Below are positions 30,621-38,628 of a stretch of 48,152 bases of DNA, piece by piece. Each line of letters opens with the position of its first letter. Within the stretch, counting starts at the first letter, position 1. A program made the translations under genes and the position numbers. The DNA comes from Actinomycetes bacterium (GTDB taxonomy: Bacteria; Actinomycetota; Actinomycetes; Jiangellales; Jiangellaceae), in the NCBI GenBank assembly GCA_021793295.1, contig JAJYTA010000012.1, positions 1-48,152 of the forward strand. The letters run 5' to 3'. The notes under the pieces were generated by a model. That model saw nothing but the letters and a program-made list of their open reading frames with translations. It was not told the DNA's origin and made no database searches.

Positions 30621-31044
30621 CTATATCGCGCGGAGAACCGGGACCGGGCCCACCGGGCCGGGTGCCGGCCCTCCGTTCGCGCCGAGGTAGCAGCACGTAG
30701 GACGGGCCTCCCGGACGGTCGGCTTGGACCCCGACCGTCATGCACAAGGCTACCGCGACACGCGATCTACGCGACCGGACACGCGCACACACCGATGCTG
30801 CGAATCGCCAAGACCGCACTTGACATCGCGCGACGTTCAGGCGTAACCGTTAGCGATCGGCGCGGTGATCATCGAAATGATCAGCGTGCCGAAAGGTCTT
30901 GACGGATGATCGACAACGTGTACGTTCGTTGGGTGGGCGGTAGCACTTTCGGCTGATCGCTAGGGTGGACCACGAGTTCGGCGCCGTGCTGAGGCCAGCT
31001 CGGGGTGGTTGACCAGCGAGAGTGCGACATAAGAAAGGTCGGCG
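30604..31044. other. Gene-free region between phoH and the XRE regulator
   Basis: No convincing coding frame. It holds the divergent promoters. On the plus strand TTGACG (30899-30904) and TACGTT (30921-30926) have a 16-bp spacer, and TAGGGT at 30961 is a second possible -10. A perfect TGATCAT-CGAA-ATGATCA repeat lies at 30866-30883. GC content drops in 30840-30930 compared with the flanks. Confidence 0.5.
30866..30883. promoter_or_regulatory. Palindromic candidate operator upstream of the XRE regulator
   Basis: TGATCAT and ATGATCA are perfect 7-bp inverted repeats around CGAA, 16 bp upstream of the TTGACG promoter element. The placement suits an activator or repressor site for the XRE gene, but the motif differs from the TGCAYRTGCA boxes at the DUF397 genes. 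Confidence 0.35.
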
Positions 31045-31932
31045 ATGACGGTAGGTCCTTCGGACAACAGCACGTCCGGTGGCAGTCTGGGCGGCGCGCC
31101 TACAGCGCGGCGGATGGTCCTTGGGGCGCAGTTGCGCCGGTTGCGTGAGGCAGCCGGTATCTCACGAGCCGACGCCGGCTATCGGATTCGCAGCTCCGAG
31201 TCGAAGATGAGCCGCATCGAGCTCGGCCGCGTCGGCTTCAAAGAGCGCGACGTCGCCGACTTGCTGACCATGTACGGCGTGGACGATCCCGCCGAGCGCG
31301 AGGCGTTCCTCGAGATGGTCAAGCAGTCCAGCCAGCCCGGCTGGTGGCAGCGCTACTCAGACGTCATACCCGGCTGGTTCAACAACTACGTCGGGCTCGA
31401 GGAATCCGCCTCCCGGATCCAGACCTACGAGCTTCAGTTCGTTCCGGGTCTCTTGCAGACCGAGGACTACGCCGCAGCCGTGGTCGGTCATGGCGGCGCG
31501 AAATCCGGCGAGAGCGTCGAGCGACGGCTGGATCTGCGGCTACGCCGCCAGAAGAACCTGACCCGTCCTGACGCGCCGCGCCTGTGGGCGGTCATCGACG
31601 AGTCGGTGCTCTATCGGCCCATCGGTGGGCCCAGCGTCTTGAAGGCGCAACTCGACGCTCTGCTCGAACTCAGCAGCCAGCCCAACGTCTCGCTGCAGAT
31701 CTTGACCTACGCCAAGAGCGGCTATGCCGCCGAGGGGTCGTTCTCCATGCTGCGCTTCGCCGAGAGCGAGCTGCCGACCGTGGTGTTCGTGGAGCACCTG
31801 ACCGGCGGCATGTACCTCGACAGCCTGGAAGACGTCGAAGCGTACGGGCGCGCCCTCGACCGGCTCGCCGTCGACGCCGAGACTCCGGAAGTGAGTCGGC
31901 AGCTGATTTCGAAGAGGCGTACGGAAATTTAG
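31045..31932 (+). CDS. XRE family regulator with DUF5753 domain
   Basis: A 295-residue regulator. The N-terminal XRE helix-turn-helix (about 26-80) reads LGAQLRRLREAAGISRADAGYRIRSSESKMSRIELGRVGFKERDVADLLTMYG. It is followed by the DUF5753 domain with YVGLEESASRIQTYELQFVPGLLQTEDYAAAV, VIDESVLYRPIGGPSVLKAQL and VVFVEHLTGGMYLDSLEDV. In Streptomyces such genes sit beside DUF397 partners and control development or antibiotic production. Here two DUF397 genes follow. A ribosome-binding site AGAAAGG is 9 nt upstream. It probably binds the TGCAYRTGCA boxes at the DUF397 promoters; this is inference. Confidence 0.93.
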   Translation: MTVGPSDNSTSGGSLGGAPTARRMVLGAQLRRLREAAGISRADAGYRIRSSESKMSRIELGRVGFKERDVADLLTMYGVDDPAEREAFLEMVKQSSQPGWWQRYSDVIPGWFNNYVGLEESASRIQTYELQFVPGLLQTEDYAAAVVGHGGAKSGESVERRLDLRLRRQKNLTRPDAPRLWAVIDESVLYRPIGGPSVLKAQLDALLELSSQPNVSLQILTYAKSGYAAEGSFSMLRFAESELPTVVFVEHLTGGMYLDSLEDVEAYGRALDRLAVDAETPEVSRQLISKRRTEI

Positions 31933-31969
31933 CCATGCCGGGCTATTCGCCCGCGAGCTGACAGTTCAT

Positions 31970-31996
31970 CAGGCGACAGCCATCGGCTGTCGCCTG
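31970..31996 (+). terminator. Terminator of the XRE regulator gene
   Basis: A perfect 12-bp stem (31970-31981 with 31985-31996) with loop ATC, followed by CTCTTTGT. It separates the regulator from the DUF397 promoter. Confidence 0.7.
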
Positions 31997-32062
31997 CTCT
32001 TTGTCATGCCCCGAGTCTCGTGCGTCTGCACATCTCTCCGCACATTCGGGTGCACGGATTTC

Positions 32063-32127
32063 TGCATATGCATCCACACCTGCGTTCGCTCGTGCTAAGT
32101 TCTGTTGCACAGCTAGATGCACGTGCA
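32063..32127 (+). promoter_or_regulatory. Promoter of DUF397 gene 1 flanked by two TGCAYRTGCA palindromes
   Basis: TGCATATGCA (32063-32072) abuts a -35 TCCACA (32073-32078). After a 17-bp spacer comes the -10 TAAGTT (32096-32101), and TGCACGTGCA (32118-32127) follows just past the expected start site. The second DUF397 gene has the same arrangement at 32647-32708. Conservation of both palindromes and the promoter spacing argues they are operators, most likely for the adjacent XRE protein. Confidence 0.65.
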
Positions 32128-32169
32128 ATCGCATCCCCCATTTGGGATGTCAGAGACATGGAGGTCATC

Positions 32170-32403
32170 GTGGACGAAGTCTTCAACGGCATGCCTGCCG
32201 AGCAGGTGCCCGGAGCGGTGTGGCGGAAGAGCTCGTACAGCGGCGCCCAGGGCAACTGCGTCGAGGTGGCACACCTCCCCAGCGGTAGCTTCGCCCTGCG
32301 GAACTCCCGTCACCCTGACGGCCCGGCGCTGGTCTACACCCGCGCGGAGATGGAGGCTTTCGCCGCCGGCATCAAGGACGGCGAGTTCGACTGGGCGAAC
32401 TGA
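32170..32403 (+). CDS. DUF397 domain protein 1
   Basis: A 77-residue protein consisting of one DUF397 domain: AVWRKSSYSGAQGNCVEVAHLPSGSFALRNSRHPDGPALVYTRAEMEAFAAGIKDGEFDWAN. DUF397 proteins are small partners of XRE/DUF5753 regulators (the WhiJ/BldB group in Streptomyces). Its GTG start has GGAGG 5 nt upstream and aligns with the start of the second copy (both continue through FNGM). An ATG at 32158 would add four residues. It has its own promoter and is followed by a very strong hairpin. Confidence 0.88.
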   Translation: MDEVFNGMPAEQVPGAVWRKSSYSGAQGNCVEVAHLPSGSFALRNSRHPDGPALVYTRAEMEAFAAGIKDGEFDWAN

Positions 32404-32502
32404 GGCCGCCTACTCGTCGCAACCTGGGAAGCGGCGAATGGTCGTCATCACTGCAGACCGATACCGAATTGGCTCGGCCTACTCGGTACGGAACACTGCA
32501 CA

Positions 32503-32546
32503 CAGCACCGGGTGCGTACCGATGTATCGGTACGCACCCGGTGCTG
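32503..32546 (+). terminator. Strong hairpin terminator after DUF397 gene 1
   Basis: Two perfect 21-nt arms (32503-32523 and 32526-32546) with a 2-nt GT centre, followed by the weak U-run CTTGTTGTG. It lies 100 bp past the DUF397-1 stop and upstream of the second promoter. The near-perfect palindrome could also extrude as a cruciform. Confidence 0.65.
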
Positions 32547-32646
32547 CTTGTTGTGACAGCCTCGGCCCGACGTTGCGTTTTCGCATGTCAACCCATAGGT
32601 CACCGGATGGGTCGGCCCGGTTGCACCTTCTCTTGCAAGGAATTTC

Positions 32647-32708
32647 TGCATGTGCATTCACACAAGCGCGTCCCCGTGCTAGGTTCAGTGGATCTTGGTG
32701 CATGTGCA
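32647..32708 (+). promoter_or_regulatory. Promoter of DUF397 gene 2 flanked by two TGCATGTGCA boxes
   Basis: TGCATGTGCA (32647-32656) abuts the -35 TTCACA (32657-32662). After 17 bp comes the -10 TAGGTT (32680-32685), and a second TGCATGTGCA (32699-32708) follows. The block is a diverged duplicate of 32063-32127, with the same geometry within a few bases. Confidence 0.65.
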
Positions 32709-32751
32709 GACGCAGCTCCCACTTGGGACGTGCAGGAAGGTGTGACGTTTC

Positions 32752-33351
32752 GTGAACGCGATCTTCAACGGCATGCTGGCGGGACGATTCGCCCCCGTGA
32801 CATGGCGCAAGAGTTCGTATAGCGACACGGAAGACACCTACGTCGAAGTGGCGGAGTTGCCGAGCGGCGACGTCGCCGTCCGCAGCTCTCGCGATCCGGA
32901 GGGGCCCGCGCTCGTCTACACCCGCGCCGAGATGGAGGCCTTTGCGGCCGGCGTCAAAGACGGCGAGTTCGACTGGGCCGACGACGGCGACCTGTCGCCG
33001 CGTTCCGGGGACGCGGCGACAGGCGTCGAGTCCGTTCACCGACAGGCTGTTGCGCACGCAGGCCCGGTCCTGCAACACCGTCTGGTGGACGACGATCTCC
33101 AGGGTGTCGCCGACACCGTGATCACCGGCGAAGCCGTACTGGATCGGGCGGCCTCGGAGCGCCTGCTGCGCGTGCTCGGCGCGGTCGTGTCACTGCACCG
33201 CAGTCACGACGTCGACGATCACGGCCGGTGCGCCATCTGCCGCCCCAAGGGCCTGCTGCGTTGGTGGCGGCGCAGCACCTGCTCGGTCCACGCCACGCTC
33301 GTCACCCATCTCGGTTACGTCAACGCTGTATCCATGCAGCGCGACCGGTAG
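32752..33351 (+). CDS. DUF397 domain protein 2 with cysteine-containing C-terminal extension
   Basis: A 199-residue protein. Residues 1-77 are a DUF397 domain closely related to the first copy (FNGM, WRKSSYS, VYTRAEMEAFAAGVKDGEFDWA). About 120 further residues follow, with a hydrophobic helix (about 128-148) and GRCAICRPKGLLRWWRRSTCSVH at the end. Cys160, Cys163 and Cys177 with nearby histidines may bind zinc. This tail resembles small 'HRPxxxGRCxxC' proteins often found beside XRE/DUF397 genes, so this may be a fusion of two partners. The GTG start aligns with that of copy 1. It is followed after 8 bp by a small membrane protein gene. Confidence 0.8.
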   Translation: MNAIFNGMLAGRFAPVTWRKSSYSDTEDTYVEVAELPSGDVAVRSSRDPEGPALVYTRAEMEAFAAGVKDGEFDWADDGDLSPRSGDAATGVESVHRQAVAHAGPVLQHRLVDDDLQGVADTVITGEAVLDRAASERLLRVLGAVVSLHRSHDVDDHGRCAICRPKGLLRWWRRSTCSVHATLVTHLGYVNAVSMQRDR

Positions 33352-33359
33352 AGGAAGTC

Positions 33360-33551
33360 ATGTCCACGACATCGAGTCACCAGGACCCGTCTGCCCACGG
33401 CGCCCGCCGTAACCTCTCGGCGTCGACGCCGAGCCTGCATCACCGGACCACAGCCTCCACGCGGGCTGCGGTGGCCGCGTACAAGCTGGTGATCTGGGCG
33501 ACGGTCGGTTTCGTCGTCCTCGCCCTGCTCAACACCGCGATGGGCCGCTGA
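33360..33551 (+). CDS. Small C-terminally anchored membrane protein
   Basis: A 63-residue protein with a Ser/Thr/His-rich hydrophilic N-terminus (1-38) and a single membrane helix at about 39-60 (AYKLVIWATVGFVVLALLNTAM). No family recognised. The ATG has AGAGGAAG upstream and lies 8 bp after the DUF397-2 stop, so it is in that operon. It may be a membrane-located partner of the XRE/DUF397 system, but nothing in the sequence gives its function. Confidence 0.65.
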   Translation: MSTTSSHQDPSAHGARRNLSASTPSLHHRTTASTRAAVAAYKLVIWATVGFVVLALLNTAMGR

Positions 33552-33567
33552 GGGCCGCTCAGCGCCC
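33542..33567. terminator. Possible bidirectional terminator
   Basis: GGG-C-CGCTGA pairs with TCAGCG-CCC (single-base bulge, 7-nt loop) across the ends of the convergent small membrane protein and isoprenyl transferase genes. Confidence 0.4.
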
Positions 33568-34320
33568 GAACCGTCGTTCGCGCTCGGTGTAGCTGCGAAC
33601 CGCCCGCAGGAAGTCGACCTGGCGGAAGTCCGGCCACAACGCTTCGCAGAAGTAGAACTCCGCGTTGGCGCTCTGCCACATCATGAACCCGGACAGTCGC
33701 TGCTCACCGCTGGCGCGAATGACCAGGTCGGGATCGGGCTGGCCTTTCGTGTAGAGGTGCTCGGCGATGCCCTCGACGGTGATGATCTCAGCCACCTCTT
33801 CCAGCGAGGCGCCTTTGGCGGCGTGCTCGTGCAGCAACGCTCGTACGGCGTCGGCGATCTCGCGCCGGCCGCCGTAGCCGACCGCGACGTTGACGTGCAT
33901 ACCCGACAACCCACGGGTGCGGTCGGCGGCATCCTTGAGCACCGTCGCGGTGCGGTCGGGCAGCAGGTCCAGGGCGCCGACCGGATGCACCCGCCACCGC
34001 CCGGTGGCGGCGATGTCGTCGATGAGGTTCTCGATGATGCCGAGCAACGGCACCAGTTCGTCTTCAGGCCGGTTCAAGTTGTCCGTCGACAGCATCCACA
34101 GCGTGACCACGCCGACATCGAGTTCGTCGCACCAGCCCAGAAACTCTCGTGCCTTGGCCGCACCCGCCTGATGCCCGCTGGACGTGGGTGCGCCGAATGC
34201 GCGGGCCCAACGCCGGTTGCCGTCCATCAAGACAGCGACATGCCCCGGTAAGCGCTGGCGGTCGAGGCTCTTGCGGATTCGCCGCTCGTAGAGCCGGTAG
34301 ACGAGGTCGCTCAGACCCAT
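33559..34320 (-). CDS. Isoprenyl transferase (Z-prenyl diphosphate synthase, UppS/Rv1086 type)
   Basis: A 253-residue cis-prenyltransferase. The catalytic P-loop motif LMDGNRRWAR has Asp33. Downstream are LWMLSTDNLNRPEDE, NVAVGYGGRREIADA, DPDLVIRASGEQRLSGFMMWQSANAEFYF and the final WPDFRQVDFLRAVRSY. It condenses isopentenyl diphosphate onto an allylic primer in cis. The N-terminal GLSDLVYRLYERRIRKSL resembles mycobacterial Rv1086, which makes Z,E-farnesyl diphosphate, rather than long-chain UppS. The ATG chosen has GGAGGTG 9 nt upstream; an ATG 11 codons earlier lacks a site. The order with hemolysin III, YyaL, mca and greA matches mycobacteria. Confidence 0.92.
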   Translation of the reverse strand: MGLSDLVYRLYERRIRKSLDRQRLPGHVAVLMDGNRRWARAFGAPTSSGHQAGAAKAREFLGWCDELDVGVVTLWMLSTDNLNRPEDELVPLLGIIENLIDDIAATGRWRVHPVGALDLLPDRTATVLKDAADRTRGLSGMHVNVAVGYGGRREIADAVRALLHEHAAKGASLEEVAEIITVEGIAEHLYTKGQPDPDLVIRASGEQRLSGFMMWQSANAEFYFCEALWPDFRQVDFLRAVRSYTERERRFGR

Positions 34321-34505
34321 CGACCGCAGCACCTCCAGCCTTCGCGCGGGCATCGGCGACCGGGACGGATATCAGCCGCCATGGGCGATACCTCCGGTAC
34401 CGCTCTAGGCGCAGAGACTACTCCCACCCACGGCCGATGACGTGAATTCCCTTCCGGTGGCGCCGTCGTGACCGACTCCGGGTCGTTGGTGCCGGTGTTT
34501 TCCAC

Positions 34506-34511
34506 TACCGT
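34506..34511 (+). promoter_or_regulatory. -10-like element for the hemolysin III gene
   Basis: TACCGT ends 7 nt before the GTG at 34519, giving the leaderless spacing. No ribosome-binding site is seen at either candidate start. Confidence 0.3.
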
Positions 34512-34518
34512 GAATGGG

Positions 34519-35208
34519 GTGTCCCTCGACGATCACCTTCGCGACGCCGTCGCCGCGGTCAAGCCCCGCCTTCGCGGCTGGCTGCACATGGCCACCTTCC
34601 CGCTGGCGGTCGTGGCCGGAATCGCGCTGGTCGTCGTCGCACCCTCACTGCAAGTCCGGATCAGCGCCGCGATCTACACCGTGACCGCGGCGCTGTTGTT
34701 CGGCGTGAGCGCGGTGTATCACCGCGGCCGCTGGACACCACGCACCCAAGCGGTCTTGCGGCGCCTCGATCACGCGAACATCTTCCTGATCATCGCCGGC
34801 ACCTACACCCCGTTCACGTTGCTCCTACTACCGCAGCTTCAGGCGCAGATCCTGCTCACGCTGGTCTGGGTGGGCGCGCTGCTGGGGGTCGGTTTTCGCG
34901 TGCTGTGGGTGGGCGCGCCGCGCTGGCTGTACGTACCCATCTACATCGCGCTGGGCTGGGCTGCGGTGTTCTGGATCCCGCAGTTCGCCGCCAATGGCGG
35001 CGCTGCCGTGGTCACGCTCATCATCGTCGGTGGGCTGATGTACACCCTCGGCGCCATCGTCTACGGGATGCGCAGGCCGAACCCGTCCCCGCGCTGGTTC
35101 GGCTTCCATGAGGTGTTCCACGCCTTCACGCTCGCTGGCTTCGCCAGCCATCATGTCGGCATCTGGCTCGCTGCCTTCGGCGGCGCGGGTGCGGTCGCGG
35201 CGACATGA
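34519..35208 (+). CDS. Hemolysin III/PAQR family membrane protein
   Basis: A protein of 229 residues with seven hydrophobic helices. HlyIII/YqfA family marks are the basic N-terminal KPRLRGWLHM, the SAVYHRGRW motif after helix 2, RRLDHANIFLIIAGTYTP, and the C-terminal HEVFHAFTLAGFASHHVGIW histidine cluster that binds zinc in PAQR proteins. Despite the name, most bacterial members are membrane hydrolase-like proteins of unclear role. The start at 34519 is chosen for its leaderless -10; a GTG at 34468 would add 17 residues. It is divergent from the isoprenyl transferase and corresponds to mycobacterial Rv1085c. Confidence 0.88.
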   Translation: MSLDDHLRDAVAAVKPRLRGWLHMATFPLAVVAGIALVVVAPSLQVRISAAIYTVTAALLFGVSAVYHRGRWTPRTQAVLRRLDHANIFLIIAGTYTPFTLLLLPQLQAQILLTLVWVGALLGVGFRVLWVGAPRWLYVPIYIALGWAAVFWIPQFAANGGAAVVTLIIVGGLMYTLGAIVYGMRRPNPSPRWFGFHEVFHAFTLAGFASHHVGIWLAAFGGAGAVAAT

Positions 35209-35230
35209 CGGTGGCGGGACGAGTTCAGAG

Positions 35231-37285
35231 TCACCTGGACGCGGACATCTGAGCCCGGAGCTGGTCGACATCACCGGTCGGCCGGTCGCAGACGAATCCG
35301 CGGCACACGTACGCCGCCGGCGCCCCGTCTACCAGCCCACGCCCACGCAGCAGCGGGACAGCCGGCTCATCGGCGACTGCGGATTCCGGTGCTGCTGACA
35401 CCACGACCGCCCCGGGGGACGTATGGCGCAAGGCGGTGTGATGCAGCGCCGTCGTTCGCGGATCGTCGGCGGGTCCGACGATGGCCACCTCGACCGGTCC
35501 GGCGAGGACGGCTTCGGCGACAGCCAGCCCCCAGCCGGCGAATCTCGGCGCGCGAGCGGCCAGCGCGTCGTAGATGCCCAACGCGTTCTCCGCAGCGGCC
35601 CGATGCTTCGCCGAGCCGGTGTAGGCGGCGAAGCGCAACAGCGCACCAGCGGCCGCAGACCACCCGGCTGGGGCCGCGTTGTCGGTCGGGTCCTGTGGGC
35701 GGCGCAAGTCGGCGAGTCGTACGTCGGTCTCGTCGGCCGCGGTGTCGAAGAACCCGCCGTGGCCATCGGCGAACGAGGCGAGCACGACCTCGAGGAGCTG
35801 CTCTGCCCGGGCGAGCCACACCGGATCGCCCGTGACCGCCAGCAGCGTCAGGAAGCCCTCGGCGACGTCGCCGTAATCCTCGAGCACACCCGGGTGATCG
35901 CCGGCGCGGCCGTCGCGCGAGATCCGTCGCAACCGGCCGTCGTCGCCGAGGTGCACCCGCACCAGCAGCTCCGCACAGCGCGCCGCCGCAGTCACCCAGG
36001 CCGGTTCGTCGAACAGCGCTCCGGCCTCGGCCAGGGCCGCGATCGCCAGGCCGTTCCATGCCGCCACGACCTTGTCGTCGCGCGCGGGCCGCGGCCGCCG
36101 CGACCGCGCGGCGCGAAGCCGCTGACGTACCTCCTGCCAGCGCTGCGCATCATCGGGATCGTGCGGTAGTTGCAGGGTCGATGCCCCGTCCTCGAACGTA
36201 CCGGCTGCGGTGACCCCGAACAGCTGCGCGGCCCAGTCGCCGTCATCCGGGCCGAGCACCGCTCGAAGCTCGTCGGGCGTCCACACGTAGTACGCGCCTT
36301 CGCGTGATTCGCCGGTCTCGGGGTGCGGCGAATCGGCGTCGAGGGCGCTGGCGAACCCACCGTCCTCGGTACCGAGTTCGTCGAGCAGGAACTGCGCGGT
36401 CTCATGCACGACCCGAGCCGCCGTCGGCGAACCGGTTGCCCGCCACCAGTGCGCGTACACGCGCATCAGCAAGGCGTTGTCATAGAGCATCTTCTCGAAA
36501 TGCGGGACCACCCAGCCGGAGTCGACGCTGTAGCGAGCAAAGCCACCGCCGAGTTGGTCGTAGATGCCTCCCCGGGCCATGCGTTCGCAGGTCACGTCGA
36601 CCATGGTCGACGCCTTCTCGTTCGCGGTACGCGCGTGATGACGCAGCAAGAACTCGAGCACCATCGACGGCGGAAACTTCGGCGCCCCACCGAAGCCACC
36701 GGCAGCGGGGTCGAATTCGGCGGCCAGCCGCGATACCGCCGCGTCGAGTCGCTCGGCGTCGGGGGCCTGGGCAGCACCCGTCGGGCCGGCGGTACCCAGG
36801 CTGGCGGCGATCTGGCCCGCAGCCGCGGTCACCTCGTCGCGACGATCGGTCCACGCCTGCACGACGGCCTGCAGGACCTGCGTGAACGACGGCATCCCGT
36901 GCAGCGGCTGCGGCGGATAGTACGTGCCCGCGAAGAACGGCCGGCCGGCGGGCGTGAGGAACGCGGTCATCGGCCATCCGCCCTGCCCGGTCAACGCCTG
37001 CACGGACTCCATGTACACCGCGTCCACGTCCGGGCGTTCCTCACGGTCGACCTTCACCGCGACGAAATGCTCGTTCATGTAGGCCGCGACGTCGGGGTCC
37101 TCGAACGATTCGTGTGCCATCACATGGCACCAGTGACACGCGGCGTAGCCGACACTCAGCAGGACCGGCACGTCGCGCCGCTCGGCCTCGGCGAAGGCGT
37201 CGTCACCCCAGGGCCACCAGTCCACCGGGTTGTCGGCGTGCTGCCGCAGGTACGGGCTCAGGGAGTTCGCCAGTCGATTCGCCAC
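35231..37285 (-). CDS. Thioredoxin-fold and (alpha/alpha)6-barrel protein (YyaL/SPATA20 family)
   Basis: A 684-residue protein. It opens [29 protein letters not shown] and has a thioredoxin-like domain with the CHWCHVM motif near residue 50, then [23 protein letters not shown]. The remaining two thirds form an (alpha/alpha)6 barrel ([39 protein letters not shown]). The family is widespread, its activity is poorly defined, and it corresponds to mycobacterial Rv1084. The GTG start aligns with the usual family start; an ATG at 37321 would add 12 residues without a ribosome-binding site. It converges with the hemolysin III gene. Confidence 0.92.
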   Translation of the reverse strand: MANRLANSLSPYLRQHADNPVDWWPWGDDAFAEAERRDVPVLLSVGYAACHWCHVMAHESFEDPDVAAYMNEHFVAVKVDREERPDVDAVYMESVQALTGQGGWPMTAFLTPAGRPFFAGTYYPPQPLHGMPSFTQVLQAVVQAWTDRRDEVTAAAGQIAASLGTAGPTGAAQAPDAERLDAAVSRLAAEFDPAAGGFGGAPKFPPSMVLEFLLRHHARTANEKASTMVDVTCERMARGGIYDQLGGGFARYSVDSGWVVPHFEKMLYDNALLMRVYAHWWRATGSPTAARVVHETAQFLLDELGTEDGGFASALDADSPHPETGESREGAYYVWTPDELRAVLGPDDGDWAAQLFGVTAAGTFEDGASTLQLPHDPDDAQRWQEVRQRLRAARSRRPRPARDDKVVAAWNGLAIAALAEAGALFDEPAWVTAAARCAELLVRVHLGDDGRLRRISRDGRAGDHPGVLEDYGDVAEGFLTLLAVTGDPVWLARAEQLLEVVLASFADGHGGFFDTAADETDVRLADLRRPQDPTDNAAPAGWSAAAGALLRFAAYTGSAKHRAAAENALGIYDALAARAPRFAGWGLAVAEAVLAGPVEVAIVGPADDPRTTALHHTALRHTSPGAVVVSAAPESAVADEPAVPLLRGRGLVDGAPAAYVCRGFVCDRPTGDVDQLRAQMSASR

Positions 37286-37602
37286 GTTCTCCAGCCTGCC
37301 ACGTTCGTGGCGCCTGGCCATCGGTGACGTCTGCGCGATGCGTCAGATGCGGGTTCGTCGCCCTTCGGTGCCGATGATTCGGCACCGAAGGGCGGCTGCC
37401 CCCCGGGCCCTCACTCGCATGCGCCAGCGAAGGCCCGTCGCCTTCTGAAGAGAACATTCATTCAGTTGACGACCATGGTGATCATGCACCCCTGGCCGCA
37501 TTAGTGTCAATACGCCACAAAGCACGTTCTAAGTTGTCGAAGATGTGACGATCAGCGTGACGAGAATTCAATTATCATTCACACCCCGAATGCCCGCGCG
37601 GC
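37286..37602. other. Intergenic region upstream of the YyaL-type gene
   Basis: 317 bp without a credible gene. It contains the hairpin at 37359-37394. A clearly AT-richer stretch (37440-37595, with TCAATTATCATTCAC near 37566) could carry the promoter of the YyaL-type gene or an old recombination junction. I recognise no further feature. Confidence 0.4.
37359..37394 (-). terminator. Hairpin between the VOC and YyaL-type genes
   Basis: A perfect 16-bp stem (37359-37374 with 37379-37394), loop TGAT. On the minus strand it lies about 210 bp after the VOC stop and just ahead of the YyaL-type gene. It probably ends the AraC/VOC transcript. Confidence 0.55.
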
Positions 37603-38061
37603 TCAGGCACCAGGCTCGAAGGCGTCGGCCATCGCCTGCGCATCGAACGCCTTGTCGTTCAGTTCGTTGAGGCTGTACCAGTTGCCGAAATCATCGCGGA
37701 ACACGGCTTCCACGCCATACGGCCGCTCGGTCGGCTCCTGCAGAAACTCCACGCCACGGGCGGAGTACTCTGCGAACGTCCGCCGGCAGTCGTCGGTATT
37801 CCAGGCCCCGGCGCTCAAGGCACCTTTGGCCAGCAGACTACGAATCATCGCCGCGGTTTCGTCGTCGTGCATCGGCGGGCCGGGAACGCTCAACGCCAAT
37901 TGGAACTCCGGGCTGGCCGGCGGACCCACGGTGAGCCACCGGTAGCCATTCTCCATCGTGACGTCGGTTCTCAGTTCGAAGTGCAACTTGTCGATGAAGA
38001 ATGCCAGCGCTTTGTCGTGGTCGTCGACGTAGACGCTCGCCACGCCAAGCTTGGTGATCAT
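37603..38061 (-). CDS. VOC family protein (glyoxalase/bleomycin resistance fold)
   Basis: A 152-residue vicinal-oxygen-chelate protein made of paired beta-alpha-beta-beta-beta units: VASVYVDDHDKALAFFIDKLHFELRTDV at the start and GVEFLQEPTERPYGVEAVFRDDFGNWYSL at the end. The metal-position glutamate/histidine set is incomplete by eye, so binding rather than catalysis is possible. It lies 36 bp downstream of an AraC regulator and is likely its target. Confidence 0.85.
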   Translation of the reverse strand: MITKLGVASVYVDDHDKALAFFIDKLHFELRTDVTMENGYRWLTVGPPASPEFQLALSVPGPPMHDDETAAMIRSLLAKGALSAGAWNTDDCRRTFAEYSARGVEFLQEPTERPYGVEAVFRDDFGNWYSLNELNDKAFDAQAMADAFEPGA

Positions 38062-38097
38062 GGTGCCTACCTTTCGTCGGATGCTCCGACACTAAGG

Positions 38098-38628
38098 TCA
38101 GCCGACCCGCGTGGGCTTCTCCGAGATTGCTGGGTTCGACGGCTGCATCGAACGCGGGCGCGGGCCGCCTTCCATGAACAGATGGCACGCAGGAATCGGC
38201 AACGGACCCACCTTCCGAGCCGAGCGCCGGAAGGCCGACGGGGTCACCCCGACGAGCTCGTTGAACAGCGTGCTGAAGGAGCCCAGGCTGGCGAACCCGA
38301 CGCGATGGCAGATGTCGGTCACCGTCAGGTCGGACGAACGCAGCAGCTCCTGCGCCCGCTCGACCCGCCGCCTGGTCAGGTATCGCCCCGGCGTCTCGCC
38401 GTACGCGGCACGAAACGCTCGAACGACATGGAAGCGGGAGTACCCCGCTGCTGCGGCGACCTGATCGAGCTCGAGCGGTTCGGCGTAGTGCCGGTCGATG
38501 TAGTCCCGGGCTCGCCGCACCGCGACGAGGGTAGCCACCGCGGCCGAACCCACCGGCGCCCGGACACGCCGAGCCCGCCCAACAGCCGGGGCCGGTTGAG
38601 GGATCGGCCGAGCCGTCGGGTCAGTCAC
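38098..38628 (-). CDS. AraC family transcriptional regulator
   Basis: A 176-residue protein, essentially just an AraC DNA-binding domain. Residues about 38-137 run RRARDYIDRHYAEPLELDQVAAAAGYSRFHVVRAFRAAYGETPGRYLTRRRVERAQELLRSSDLTVTDICHRVGFASLGSFSTLFNELVGVTPSAFRR, containing both helix-turn-helix units. A Pro/Ala/Arg-rich N-terminal 30 residues and a short tail complete it, with no ligand domain. The GTG start overlaps the upstream small membrane protein gene by 8 bp. It probably activates the VOC gene. This pair is an insertion into the otherwise mycobacteria-like gene order. Confidence 0.88.
   Translation of the reverse strand: MTDPTARPIPQPAPAVGRARRVRAPVGSAAVATLVAVRRARDYIDRHYAEPLELDQVAAAAGYSRFHVVRAFRAAYGETPGRYLTRRRVERAQELLRSSDLTVTDICHRVGFASLGSFSTLFNELVGVTPSAFRRSARKVGPLPIPACHLFMEGGPRPRSMQPSNPAISEKPTRVG

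Larger units (their letters stand above)
32404..32751. other. Intergenic region between the two DUF397 genes
   Basis: 348 bp without a credible gene. It holds the terminator hairpin 32503-32546 and the promoter-operator block 32647-32708. The rest shows no feature I can name. Confidence 0.5.

Noticed and set aside
30906-30956. A 16-codon frame upstream of the XRE regulator with AAAGG before it.
   Set aside because: It lies within the promoter elements of the regulator and has no sign of coding.
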